Shown here one piece after another: positions 54,917-64,000 of a DNA stretch of 64,000 nucleotides. Both the position numbers and the translations under genes were made by a program. This DNA is from Pogostemon cablin (lineage: Eukaryota > Streptophyta > Magnoliopsida > Lamiales > Lamiaceae), in the NCBI GenBank assembly GCA_023678885.1, contig CM042979.1:20513513-20577512 (forward strand), in the 5' to 3' direction. The notes beneath the pieces were generated by a model. That model had not been told where the DNA came from, searched no databases, and worked only from the letters and a program-made list of their open reading frames with translations. Position 1 is the first letter of the stretch. Every line of letters begins with the position of its first letter.

Positions 54917-57030
54917 GATCTTTGATAGAGATTAAAGTGATTCAGTATGTTAATAATATTTTATTAGATTTTACGTTAAGCCAAACAGAGACATCTCAAT
55001 AAATAACACAAGATTTAATCTCGAAAAATAGCTCGGAGACTACTAATCATCAATCTCATCAAGTGTCATAATACTAGTTCTTGTTTCAAAACATAAAACA
55101 CATAGAAGGCTCAAGTAATTATCAATAACATTGAACTGCCACCAATAAATCAAACTTAAACAACTATCCACATTAGCAAAACAACCAAGTCTGACAAGTC
55201 ATGAACATAAAAATTCTAATGAACTCCCTGAGTTTCAATCAGAAATATAATAGAAATAAAACTAGCGATAAATACTGATTGTATCTCTTAATTTATAACT
55301 AGATTTAAAATAACATTCCCAATCAAATTCTCTAGTCTCCACACTAAAGGCAGCTCGCCCTAGAGGATCTATATGAGGATTCTTTATCTGACGTTTGTCT
55401 CGATCTCTCAGTCTTAAAAAATCAGAATGTCAAATCCTTCCCATCCTTATGTAGGCTGATCTCAGTGCCTGTGTCCTATCTTCTACCATATAAGCATTGA
55501 CCAAATCAAGCATAATGAAATAAACATTATGTTTCACTTGGTAAGTCTCCCACTGAGCCCAAAAATCCTTTTATAGGTGGGAAGGCAAAGTGTTCGCCCA
55601 GGTCTGAGGACTAGTAATTTGAAAATAGTCATCACTTCAAACCGTTTTGCTATAAATCAAACGCATCATTTGGTTGTAGAGTTCAATCAAGACAATTGTG
55701 TGGTCTCTTATGTTGTGTGTATGCTTTATTTTATAATTCAAGAATTCATGGAGGACCTCGTCTTTAGTCCTAATGTCTTCCTCTGTAATTGTTCCCGATT
55801 CTGACATGTCTCTGAGAAAAGCGAGCAACCAAATATCTAACACTCCAGTGTTAGTCAAACCATATCATATGAATTTCCTCTTCATGTAATCCATATGGAA
55901 ACAACTTTCCAAGATACAATAGGCATATTCACAAGTGTATCAGTCCAACTCACTTTGGCTCTCACTTTCATAGGTTATAGGAGTTTGAACAATTATAACA
56001 ACACTAACACCATGAATTTAGAATTAAATGACATATTAAGGTGCATTATTACCAAATATTGCAACCAAATAGCGACTCCATAGGTTTGTATTCAACAAAT
56101 ATGTCATAAAATGAAGTAAAACCACACATACACACTAAAAATGACGTCAAAAGCTCTCGAAAATATTACTATTGGACTCCACGCATCGAAACACATCAAA
56201 ACATGTTGGACAGCCGCCAGAAATTGCCGCCACGCACCACCACGCGCCACCAGATCTCGTCACGTGCTGGCAACGTGCCGCCACGCGCTCCAACACACCA
56301 GCACGTGCTCACACGCACCGAAAATAGTGTGCTATTGCCCAATGCGTGTACATCACGTGCCACCACTAGTACTGGTGGTTACCGGCGCGTGTACTTCACG
56401 CGCCACCAGCAGTATTCGGTGCGTGGTCATCACGCACCACCGACGGCGCCGTTGTATGCTGGAGCATGTCTGTCACGCTCCACAGTAGTCGCGCTGACCG
56501 CTGGTGGTCTGCGGTCCCGGGTTGACCTGTCTGGTTTGACCCGGTTCAGCCTAGTCCGACCCGATCCAACCCAAATCAGATTTTATGAAATTACGAAAAG
56601 GTCCCTGAACTTTATCGAATTTTTAAAAACCGACCCCCAAACTTCTGAACTTTTGCAGTTTAGCCCCAATCTTGAAAATAACTTCAAAAATCCTATCTTG
56701 AGATTTAAAAGGCCAAAAATTGTATAAAAATTACTGACGGACTCCTCTCAACGAGGCCTATCCAGTGGTATATAAAACATGCTTTTATGTACAAAAAAAA
56801 TAATGAAAAACCCTTGAAGAGTGTTAATGGTTTATAATCATCATACACATGTAATTGCCACTGGACACATAAATCTGCCTTTAATTCATACATAAGATCA
56901 GTCAATGTCACATAATACAATAATTATATAACATCAAGCACTAGAATCATGTATGAGCATTTAAACCATAAAAAAGAAGAATACTTTAACCGTGAAAATT
57001 TAAATCCAGAAAACAAATGGAGTACCAACC
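54917..57030 (-). other. Long untranslated leader of copia copy 2
   Basis: About 2.1 kb between PBS and gag ATG, much longer than in typical copia elements. It includes a GC-rich block (about 56200-56540) with CACGCGCCACCA/GGTGGTGCGTG motifs repeated at least six times, and GTCTCCCACTGAG near 55547, like the sequence by the polypurine tract. A 73-codon frame near 55637-55858 (MSESGTITEEDIRTKDEVLH) is unrecognised. Confidence 0.55.
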
Positions 57031-57047
57031 ATTGGCTCTGATACCAA
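57031..57047 (-). other. Primer binding site of copia copy 2
   Basis: Minus strand TTGGTATCAGAGCCAAT directly after the 5' LTR. TGGTATCAGAGC is complementary to the 3' end of plant initiator methionine tRNA, as in most Ty1/copia elements. Confidence 0.92.
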
Positions 57048-57509
57048 TATTGAAAAACTCACGTTCATGCATAGGGAGAAACCATACCTCTCACCAAAGA
57101 GTTTTTGTTGTAGCATAAATTGTATGATTGTCTGTATGAACCGATTGGTACTCACGCTTGGTAAACTGTAATCTTCTAGATCAAATCTCACAACACGAGG
57201 TTGTAGATTATATTTTCACGATACACTATTAATCTGTGAAATATGATAAACTGGAATTGCGTGTTGTGATTTCGGAAGAGCAGAACCGAGAGAGAAAATG
57301 CTTAGTGTTCTAAGTATTCATTCTGCCTTCTATTCTGAATTCTTAATATGCAAATGTATTTTGTCATACGCATTCATGCAACTGCCTCCATGCAGTAGTA
57401 AATATCCAATAAGACAGGAATTAATTAACGGTATTATTAACTCCCTATCTTTCTCTCTTATCCACACTTCTTATGTGAAAAATAAAATAATAATAAATTA
57501 TTATTTACA
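57048..57509 (-). repeat. 5' LTR of copia copy 2
   Basis: Direct repeat of 49573-50036 with about 20-25 substitutions and small indels. Confidence 0.9.
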
Positions 57510-57514
57510 TTTTC

Positions 57515-58229
57515 CATAGAGTCAACTTTTCTCACACTATTTTGCCTCCTTGTCCCCATCTCTTATAAAGTAAACCCTAAAAAGTTTTCTCTATTAAACC
57601 TCTTTCCTTCCTTATTCTATGCTTCTTATTTTGTTTCAAGTTCCTTCCTCATTCTCTGCTCCTATTTCTTTACCTACAATGACCCATATTGTTTGTCCCG
57701 TATTTTTCTTTAGGATTCTCAGCAGTGCCCTTCCTTCACTTTTCACGCAACTTCTCCTTCTCTTACATTGATCCTTCTTTTTGCAGCCCTCCATTCCCGT
57801 CTCAGTAGTGTGACCTTTTTCATTCTCCACCTTCTCGATTCTCTACTCTGTAATACTGTGTGTACTTTTTTTCACCTTTTATTCTTTCATTTTATGCAAT
57901 GTAAATGATTTTCTATTATGTGTTGTGTCTGTTGAAAATTTAAGGTGATGGAAAAGTCATTTTAAATGGTGTCTATTAGATTAAAGTGTATCTATGAATA
58001 GGTATGCTCAAAGGTTGTAATTGTTGAATTAATTATGTCTTTTCATTAAATGATATTTGAATTTGAATTCAAAATCAAATCTAATAATTGCATCAATCAC
58101 GTAAAGAAGACTTAAAATTTATAAATATGCCATCTCATTTCCATATATTATAAACCACTTGAGCATCGCTCACCACTTGTGCACACTTAAACACATATGA
58201 TCAGACAAACATGCCGTGGATTCCTGAAA
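57515..58229. other. Sequence between the copia and CACTA elements
   Basis: No gene recognised. Earlier SURF1 exons were looked for on the minus strand and not found. A TTTTTTGCAG|CC acceptor-like site near 57783 leads to no recognisable exon. Confidence 0.35.
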
Positions 58230-58249
58230 AAGTCGAGTGAAGTCGAGTT

Positions 58250-58543
58250 ATCCAATTTAGTTTTACTCAAGTTCCTACTTCATCAATGTTTACTGAACCA
58301 GAGTTCAAGAGACAATTAGATGAAAAGATTACGGAGATGCATACTATGATGCAAGTTGAGATGCAAGCAGAAATTCAAGCAGCAGTTCAGGTACAATTTC
58401 AAGCCCAAGTGCAGCAACTTAAGGAATTGATACGAGGTGATGGTTCATTGGCTTTTCTTTTTGGTGGTGGATCTACATTAGGTGTCAGTCATAATGATAC
58501 TGATGTTCATGCAAATGATGATGCTGATTTGGGAGACTCGTGA
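58250..58543 (+). pseudogene. C-terminal tail of a CACTA-encoded protein (Ptta/En/Spm, TNP-type)
   Basis: Open frame ending in TGA, readable from about VPTSSMFTEPEFKRQLDE. It has a Gln-rich amphipathic helix EMQAEIQAAVQVQFQAQVQQ followed by a Gly- and Asp-rich acidic tail (HNDTDVHANDDADLGDS). Plant transposase_24-type (Ptta/En/Spm) proteins end with such MQAQMQAQVQ coiled-coil stretches, and the position just upstream of CACTA subterminal repeats agrees. The N-terminal DNA-binding part is absent. Confidence 0.55.
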
Positions 58544-58720
58544 GTATGTTTAATGTATTTAGATATTTTATAACAAGGACTAAGTAAAATTTGATATTTT
58601 GTGGTAAATTAGGATCTTTATTTGAAATTATGGAGATTTTATATTATGTTGTATTTTAAAGGATTATTTAATTATAATTTCATTTATTTATCAGGTATTA
58701 TTATTAATTAAAATTATAAT

Positions 58721-59002
58721 CACTCTGTCCTATACTTATGTTCACTCTTTTCATTTTCGTCCGTCCCACACTTACGTTCACCACCTAAAAAAGAAAACTT
58801 CACATCAAACAACAACCCCAAAAGTTATCTAAATTTCAAAAATACCACTCTCACCTAACACACATAACATACTTTATAATTTATTTATTACCTAAAAATA
58901 CCACAATACCCCTAAAAAGTCAATAAAGTTGGTCAAAAAGCAGATTTTCTTAAACTCTGTATTTACAGTACCGGTGTACATAAGTTCAGGACGGAGAGAG
59001 TG
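58721..59002. mobile_element. Stowaway MITE (copy E, inverted)
   Basis: CACTCTGTCCTATACTTATG...GGACGGAGAGAGTG. Colinear with copy A reversed (CATTTTCGTCCGTCCCACAC, then AACTCTGTATTTACAGTA). Older and more diverged; the TA duplication is not clear. Confidence 0.75.
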
Positions 59003-59509
59003 TATTACAATTATATAAATACTTTAGCGATGGAAAAATTTGTAGTTGAATCTCACTTTCCACATTTTATCGACGGATTATTTTTGTCGGTAGATGCCGA
59101 CGACATTACCGATGGATTTTTTGTCAATTATCTAATATTTACATAATTCTGCATTTTGTATTTATCGATGGATTTTCCTTCGGTAACTCTTTCCATCGGC
59201 AATTCCGTCGCTAACATAAGTTTTATATAACACTATATTTTGTATTTACCAATAAATTTTTTCGTCGATAATTAGAAATAAAAAATTTTCGCTGGTAATT
59301 CTATTGCTATTTTTTGACTTCTGATGAATTTGATCTGCATAATTACCGACAGATAATTTCATTTACGATGAAAATTTCCTTCGGTAAGTATCGACAAATA
59401 TTTAAATCCATCAGTAAAAATTATTGACCATCGATATAGCCACCGTTCGATTTTCAAACATTAGCGATAAAAATTTTGGTTGGTAATCTGATAGTTTCTT
59501 GTAGTTTAA

Positions 59510-60055
59510 GTCGTCCTACTCCTAAGGTGAGTTCCTAATACAGTTAGGTTCGGCGTATCTTATGATTTGTAGTGTACTATCACAAAATGTGAGCCGTTAT
59601 ATCTTGAAGATGATCACTATCGAACCGTAAGCTCTAAAAAGGGGAAATTTCATCTTAAAGAGAAAGAGTGTAACTCTTTACTCAACTCACTCATATTATT
59701 TTTTGTCATATTTTCTTAATCAACATATTATACTGGAACCCAAATATACCCAACAGTGTCGTGTCAGTGTTACTTCAATCTTTCATTTTTTGCTCTTTGA
59801 GAATCCATCCTCTATAGTGGAAAATTTCAATGCAGCCCTTTATCATTTTCTTGTCTATTTAGTGTCGCTTCTCTGTCGAGTCATTTTTTAAGTGCCCTTT
59901 CCCTTCCTGTTCTTGGCAGTTACCACTATGCCTTCTCTTTTTTATTCACAACATTCAGTACAGTCTTCTATGGTAATCAATACCTCGTTTTCTTAAATAT
60001 TCAACATTATCAAAATTATACATTGGAATAGGTTCATCCCCTCTAAATATTTATT
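59510..60055. other. Unassigned sequence
   Basis: A 62-codon frame (59703-59891) is present but matches nothing I know. No repeat structure seen. Confidence 0.35.
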
Positions 60056-60668
60056 TAGGTTTATTACTAATAAATAAATAAATATTTTTATAGTCTAATT
60101 ACTAATAAATATGTTGATCTAATATTATTACTTTTAGATACAAAATTATATATTCTATTACCCAAACTATCCATATTAGTATTAATGTGCAAAATCTATA
60201 TCACAAACATGCTATAATTATCCCTAAAATTTGTCCCTATATTTCTCACTAGTTTAGACCAGATCAAAACAAGGAGTTATCCTTAATAATAAGTCCCTAA
60301 ATTATATAAAAAAAACATTATGTTAAGTGATGTTGAAGTTGTTGGCACATGCTGTAATTTTTATGAATTTCAAACTCTGAACACTAAAATTACAAATTCT
60401 GCACAATAATGTTCATAAATTTCATGACATGTATGCCGATGTGCAGAGAAAAATCAGAGTAAAAGAACAGAGTAATTTTTTCTCCCTTTTCTTTTACATT
60501 TTTTACTTGCCACATTGAATGCAAATTCCCTATTTTTATTTACTTCATTTATTTTCGTCACATTTATTCTTTGCAAATGATTCGTCTTTTTTCCATCCTC
60601 ACACTGAGTTCCATACATCGTCATAATAAATTATTCTTCCATGACATGTACGCTGATGTGCAAAGCAG

Positions 60669-60708
<40 letters not shown>
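60669..60708. repeat. (AT)n microsatellite
   Basis: About 20 AT units. Confidence 0.92.
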
Positions 60709-60713
<5 letters not shown>

Positions 60714-60714
60714 T

Positions 60715-61100
60715 AGAACCTACATAATTAGGCTCGTTTCAAACTGCGTAGGCGTTTCAATGGGAAGCATTGTAAAGGGAGGACGAGAAATGACTTATTG
60801 GACCCTGCATGTTATGCTCAAGATATCAATTTAGTATGAAGCGTTGAGCAACAAAATTAGGCATCATTATGTGTAGGGCAATGGTTGGAGTTCATCTGGA
60901 TCTATGTTGAGCAATGGAACGTTGATTCAGATGGGGGATTTTGAGTCCGTATCACGAAAGATCTGGTTATTTAATCCCTGTGGGAGTGGAGGCCATTGTT
61001 ATTGGAGGGAGGAGAAGCATCTGTATCATGAGAGATGATATGCTTTTCGTTTGAGATTTTTTAGTTTTCCAAAGAGAGAAGATTGAGTTATTATTATAGG
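60715..61100 (+). other. Higher-GC block inside the TIR element
   Basis: Less AT-rich than the surroundings (GGGAAGCATTGTAAAGGGAG, GGGAGTGGAGGCCATTG). No frame beyond 87 codons and no family recognised. It could be captured host sequence. Confidence 0.25.
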
Positions 61101-61439
61101 TGGGAATGATAAATTGTGATAAAAATTATAGGGATAATCATATCTTTTATATAGATTTTGCAAACATGGATAGTTTGGGTAATTGAAGATATAATTATGT
61201 CTCTAGAAATAGTTTGATAAAGTCAATGTATTGTATAGTAATATTAATATAATTTTTCACCTGTTAATGAGTGACCCAAAAAGAAATTTATTTATAATAT
61301 AATATCTATTATACTACATAAGATATCTAATAAATAATTATTGTGTATAAAAATTATAAAATATTATTTTTTTAAATATTTTAAAATTTATTTTCACGTG
61401 AAATAAATTTACACTTATAAATTAATTTACATAATAGAA

Positions 61440-61735
61440 AACTCCCTTCATTCCATCAAGCTTTACACTTTTTCAGATTAGCCCATCCCAAAACACACTT
61501 CACCATATAGAAATGATAATATTTAAAAAATAAATAACATCTTAGTACATTATATTTTCAAAAATTTTGTTCTCACATAATTCAAATATGTTACTTTATT
61601 ATTTATTTATTAATTAATTTATTTATTATCCAAAATTATAATATTACCCTAAAAAAAGTCAATAAAGTTAATTTTAAAAAAAATTAAACTGCATATTTAT
61701 ATAGTAAAGGTAAATACTTAGTCTGGGGGATACTA
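61440..61735. mobile_element. Stowaway MITE (copy F, inverted, diverged)
   Basis: Starts ACTCCCTTCATTCCATCAAG and ends AGTCTGGGGGATACTA. The interior follows the copy A layout reversed (TTATTTATTATCCAAAATTA, then AAAGTCAATAAAGTTA). Confidence 0.6.
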
Positions 61736-61753
61736 GGTATGTATTTTTAATAT

Positions 61754-62018
61754 TTTCTCCATCTAACTTCAACTTCACACTTTTTATTTTTGTTCGTCTC
61801 AAATTCAACGTTATACTTCCATAAAAGAAATGAACAATTAACAAATATCCTCTAACGTATTTTAATTTTAAAATTATCATCATCTTTTTAACGCACAAAA
61901 ATGATTTATTTATTACTCAAAAATATCAAACTAACCCCAAAAGCAAATTAAAAATTAATTTTATTTTAATATCCGTACAAATAGTAAACGTGAAGATAAA
62001 TCAAAACAGAAGGGGTGT
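61754..62018. mobile_element. Stowaway MITE (copy G, inverted, diverged)
   Basis: TTCTCCATCTAACTTCAAC...GTGAAGATAAATCAAAACAGAAGG. Close in layout to copy D, arranged almost head-to-tail with copy F. Confidence 0.7.
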
Positions 62019-62204
62019 ATAATAAAGTAATATATACATTTATAAATCTTTCATCAAAACATATTATATAATATCAAAATATTATTTTAAAAAAATACTT
62101 CAATGAAACTAATAAGACTAAAAATAATAAATTTGATCATTAGAAATTTTAAATAAAAAAATATAATAATATGTTTTAATAAATTAAAATTTTAAAAAAT
62201 AAAT

Positions 62205-62300
62205 TTTGAAATAACTTAGTTGGTAGAGCTTGTGCAAATATATTTTTATAAGTGAAGAATTTATATTCAAATAAATGCAAATTTTTTTTAATTCATAGAA
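62205..62300 (+). repeat. Possible tRNA-derived SINE remnant
   Basis: TAACTTAGTTGGTAGAGCTT looks like an RNA polymerase III A-box, and TATATTCAAATAA 40 bp later could be a decayed B-box before a T-run. No cloverleaf can be folded. Confidence 0.25.
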
Positions 62301-62720
62301 AAATGTGTTTTCTAAAAGTTAATTTGTATGATGCATCCGGGGCAAATAAGAATTTTCCTTAAATTACCTAGATTTTATCCAGAACGCACGAAAGAATTTT
62401 ATTACAATTATTAAATTGGTAATTTTCCCAATAAGACAATATCCCAATAACACCTTTAGGATCGAGCTCATATGCGGAGTTTAAATTTTTTTTTTTTTAA
62501 ATTTATAAATTAAGATATAAGTAATGTTTAATAAATTTTATGAAAAAATAGTATGATCTATATATTAGATTAAGTGTAAAAAAGTGAATGACAATTTTTA
62601 ATATTAGAGTATAATAATCCAATCAAAGGAATTGGTAGAATATATGGTTCCCAATCTTCTTAATTAATTTTTTCTCCTTTATTAATATTGTTTTTTAACT
62701 TTTTTATAAATTTATTATAC
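62301..62720. other. AT-rich stretch
   Basis: No gene. The segment from about 62625 is homologous, inverted, to 44180-44285 (TCTTCTTAATTAATT block). Confidence 0.4.
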
Positions 62721-62724
62721 TTAA

Positions 62725-63075
62725 ATGACTATTATACCCTTAATCCCAAAGAGTAAAATATACTGCAACCACAAGGGTAAAATTACAATTATACCATAAA
62801 CTTAGGAGTAAAATATATCCTAAACTACAAGAGTGAAATTATAATTATACCCTAAGCTCTAAATCTAAAAGGTAAAGTTTATACACTAAACTTTAAACCT
62901 TAGGAGTAAAATATACTCTAAATTACAAGGGTAAAATTACAATTATATCCTAAATTTTAAACCCTAAAAGTGAAATATAACCTAAACCACAATAGTAAAA
63001 TTACAATTACACTCTTATAGTTAATCCTAAATCCTAAGGATAAACTTTAGGGGTAAAATATTTTCTAAACAACTA
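62725..63075. repeat. Diverged minisatellite related to 43797-44180, inverted
   Basis: About six units of ACCACAAGGGTAAAATTACA, ATTATACCCTAAACTC and AGGAGTAAAATATA. TAAACCCTAA-type words mark it as the complement of the TTTAGGG-containing array at 43.8 kb. Confidence 0.75.
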
Positions 63076-63118
63076 GGATAAAATACTCATATACCATAAA
63101 CTACGTATATAATTATAA

Positions 63119-63786
63119 GGGTGAGTAATTAACAGGTACAAAACGTTTTTAATTATTACTAAACAATACATTAGCTTTAGAAAATTACTCATTAATACAA
63201 AATTTTATTTTATTTTTTACCCATAATACTCATATTCATCTGAACATCAGTGTGCATTGTTAAAAGAGAATAAGTAATTGTATTAATGTACATCGGTGTG
63301 CATCCTTATGAGATTGAGAGAGAAACAAATAATAAACTATTAAAATTCCCATTGAAGAGTATAAGATGATGTACACCAGTGTGCAATCTGGTCAAAGGAA
63401 AGGACACACCATTAAATTCCCCCAAAATAAGAAAGCCATTAAACATTCACTTTACTGTACATTAGAGTGCAATTCGAAAAAATAGAAGATATTAAATCAT
63501 GATTGAAGAGTGAACGCTGATTTACATGCAATCTGGCCAGAGAAAAGAACACGCCAATAAATTCCCCCAAAATAAGAAACCCAGACTATACATTAGCGTA
63601 CAATTAGGGGTAAGAAATAGAATAATAAAGTAGTTCCTGAAATCTCTCCTTAAAGCGCCATTGAAGATTACACGGGATAATGCTAGAAAATAAATTAGGC
63701 TTTATGTATCTATTAATAATTATATTAGATCAATGTATTTATTAATAATTAGGTTGTATAAATGCGAACCTATTAGTAATAATCCC
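63119..63786. mobile_element. Mutator-like MITE with 9-bp TSD (copy 2, inverted)
   Basis: A 668-bp sister of 14086-14797 in reverse orientation, flanked by TAATTATAA at 63110-63118 and 63787-63795. Ends GGGTGAGTAATTAACAGGTA and, reversed, GGGATTATTACTAATAGGTT. Confidence 0.82.
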
Positions 63787-63876
63787 TAATTATAATTATA
63801 CTCCAAAAATTAAATAAAAAATAAACTAGAAAAATAATACAAAAAAGATAAAAAACTGAAATGGATTAGAGAATTT

Positions 63877-64000
63877 TGGCAAAGACTTGTGTGAGACCGT
63901 CTCACGTAAGGATTTACGTAAGATGGACAGAAAGTGATAACTTTTATAATGAAAAGTGATACTAAATTAATAAAAAGTGATACTAAATTAATGAAAAGTG
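63877..64000. mobile_element. Left part of a GAGACCGTCTCAC MITE, cut by the window edge
   Basis: GGCAAAGACTTGTGTGAGAC and CGTCTCACGTAAGGATTTAC, then AAAGTGATA repeats, colinear with 47638-47760. Confidence 0.75.

Larger units (their letters stand above)
49573..57509 (-). mobile_element. Ty1/copia retrotransposon (copy 2), structurally full length
   Basis: Direct LTRs of 464 and 462 bp (49573-50036, 57048-57509) are flanked by a perfect TSD TTTTC (49568-49572, 57510-57514). On the coding minus strand a PBS TTGGTATCAGAGCCAAT (initiator-Met tRNA type) follows the 5' LTR. Coding remains run gag, knuckle, protease, integrase, reverse transcriptase, RNase H. All are broken by frameshifts, and the LTRs differ at roughly one base in twenty, so this is an older insertion. 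The element has an unusually long leader (about 2.1 kb) between PBS and gag. Same family as copy 1, inverted. Confidence 0.93.
58230..59505 (+). mobile_element. 3' terminal part of a CACTA element
   Basis: The right end reads ATAGTTTCTTGTAGTTT, the complement of ACTACAAGAAACTAT, as in CACTA termini. From 59060 inward lie degenerate subterminal motifs (CGACGGATTATTTTTGTCGG, ACCGATGGATTTTTTGTC, TTACCGACAG). Further inside is the tail of an element-encoded gene (58250-58543). The left part and other terminus are missing, so this is a truncated copy. A Stowaway MITE is nested in it. Confidence 0.65.
60058..61277. mobile_element. Mutator-like TIR element related to the 14086/63119 MITEs
   Basis: The left end GGTTTATTACTAATAAATAA and GTTGATCTAATATTATTACT, and the right end reversed GGGTCACTCATTAACAGGTG, match the ends of the 63119 MITE. 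An additional inner inverted pair (ATTACCCAAACTATCCAT at about 60158 and its complement at about 61164) extends the TIR to over 150 bp. The interior (60240-61100) is unrelated to the small MITEs and contains CATGACATGTA(T/C)GC(C/T)GATGTGCA twice (60423, 60641). No TSD could be settled. Confidence 0.5.

Noticed and set aside
56141..56727. Overlapping 115- and 174-codon frames in a GC-rich block
   Set aside because: Low-complexity CACGCGCCACC repeats within the copia leader; codon pattern is not protein-like and no homology recognised.
57636..57830. 64-codon minus-strand frame as an upstream SURF1 exon
   Set aside because: Lacks the expected SURF1 N-terminal transmembrane and LGTWQ-type motif; splice sites do not fit.
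62214..62240. tRNA-like AGTTGGTAGAGC
   Set aside because: No cloverleaf, no credible B-box and no acceptor stem; at best a decayed SINE, so not called as a tRNA gene.

Overview
This is repeat-dense nuclear DNA from a flowering plant, most likely a eudicot. I cannot name the genus. The evidence is very AT-rich sequence, intron-containing plant gene fragments (an AP2/ERF factor, SURF1, HSP70, ribosomal eL18, U2A'), Ty1/copia and Athila/Tat-like Ty3 retroelements, Stowaway MITEs, Mutator-like, CACTA and Helitron transposons, and TTTAGGG-containing minisatellites. No complete, apparently functional host gene is visible. Every recognisable host coding piece is a fragment, and most lie inside transposons.

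Layout. 1-4.4 kb: Stowaway MITEs, an AAAAGTGATA-rich repeat and a LINE-1-type retrotransposon (1655-4151) framed by a perfect 17-bp target duplication but deleted internally. 4.4-6.7 kb: a Mutator-like MITE (4434-4776), a small Pack-MULE carrying a ribosomal-L1-domain gene fragment (5250-6305) and another Stowaway. 7.1-13.8 kb: a long-TIR Mutator-like element containing an ABR1-like AP2/ERF gene fragment. That fragment is split by a CACTA element (7892-13078) which itself carries fragments of U2A' and eL18. 14.1-14.8 kb: a MITE whose sister copy lies at 63.1-63.8 kb.

15.4-31.8 kb: a minus-strand Helitron (15381-31768, A/T host dinucleotide) split by a young LTR element that codes only gag and protease (15609-23981), by a 4.7-kb Pack-MULE with HSP70 and S-protein-like fragments (24471-29212), and by two MITEs. 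32-34.6 kb: further TIR elements and a 59-bp tandem duplication. 35.1-41.5 kb: a degenerate plus-strand Ty1/copia element with a 2.2-kb solo LTR inside its integrase gene. 41.8-43 kb: a 5' piece of a Ty3 element. 43.4-48 kb: a minus-strand Helitron with a plus-strand relative inserted in it, giving a large imperfect palindrome. 48.8-49.1 kb: one SURF1 exon. 49.6-57.5 kb: a second Ty1/copia element, full-length in structure (LTRs, TSD, initiator-Met PBS) but decayed in coding sequence, in inverted orientation to the first. 58.2-59.5 kb: the 3' end of a CACTA element. 60-64 kb: TIR elements, Stowaways and minisatellites.

The window is best read as a stratified nest of insertions. The recoverable target duplications (9 bp for Mutator-like, 5 bp for LTR, TA for Stowaway, A/T for Helitron, 17 bp for LINE) let the order of many insertions be reconstructed. 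The most notable content is the repeated capture of host exons by three transposon types (two Pack-MULEs, one long-TIR MULE and one CACTA) within 24 kb. All boundaries and family calls come from reading the sequence by eye; no searches were run.
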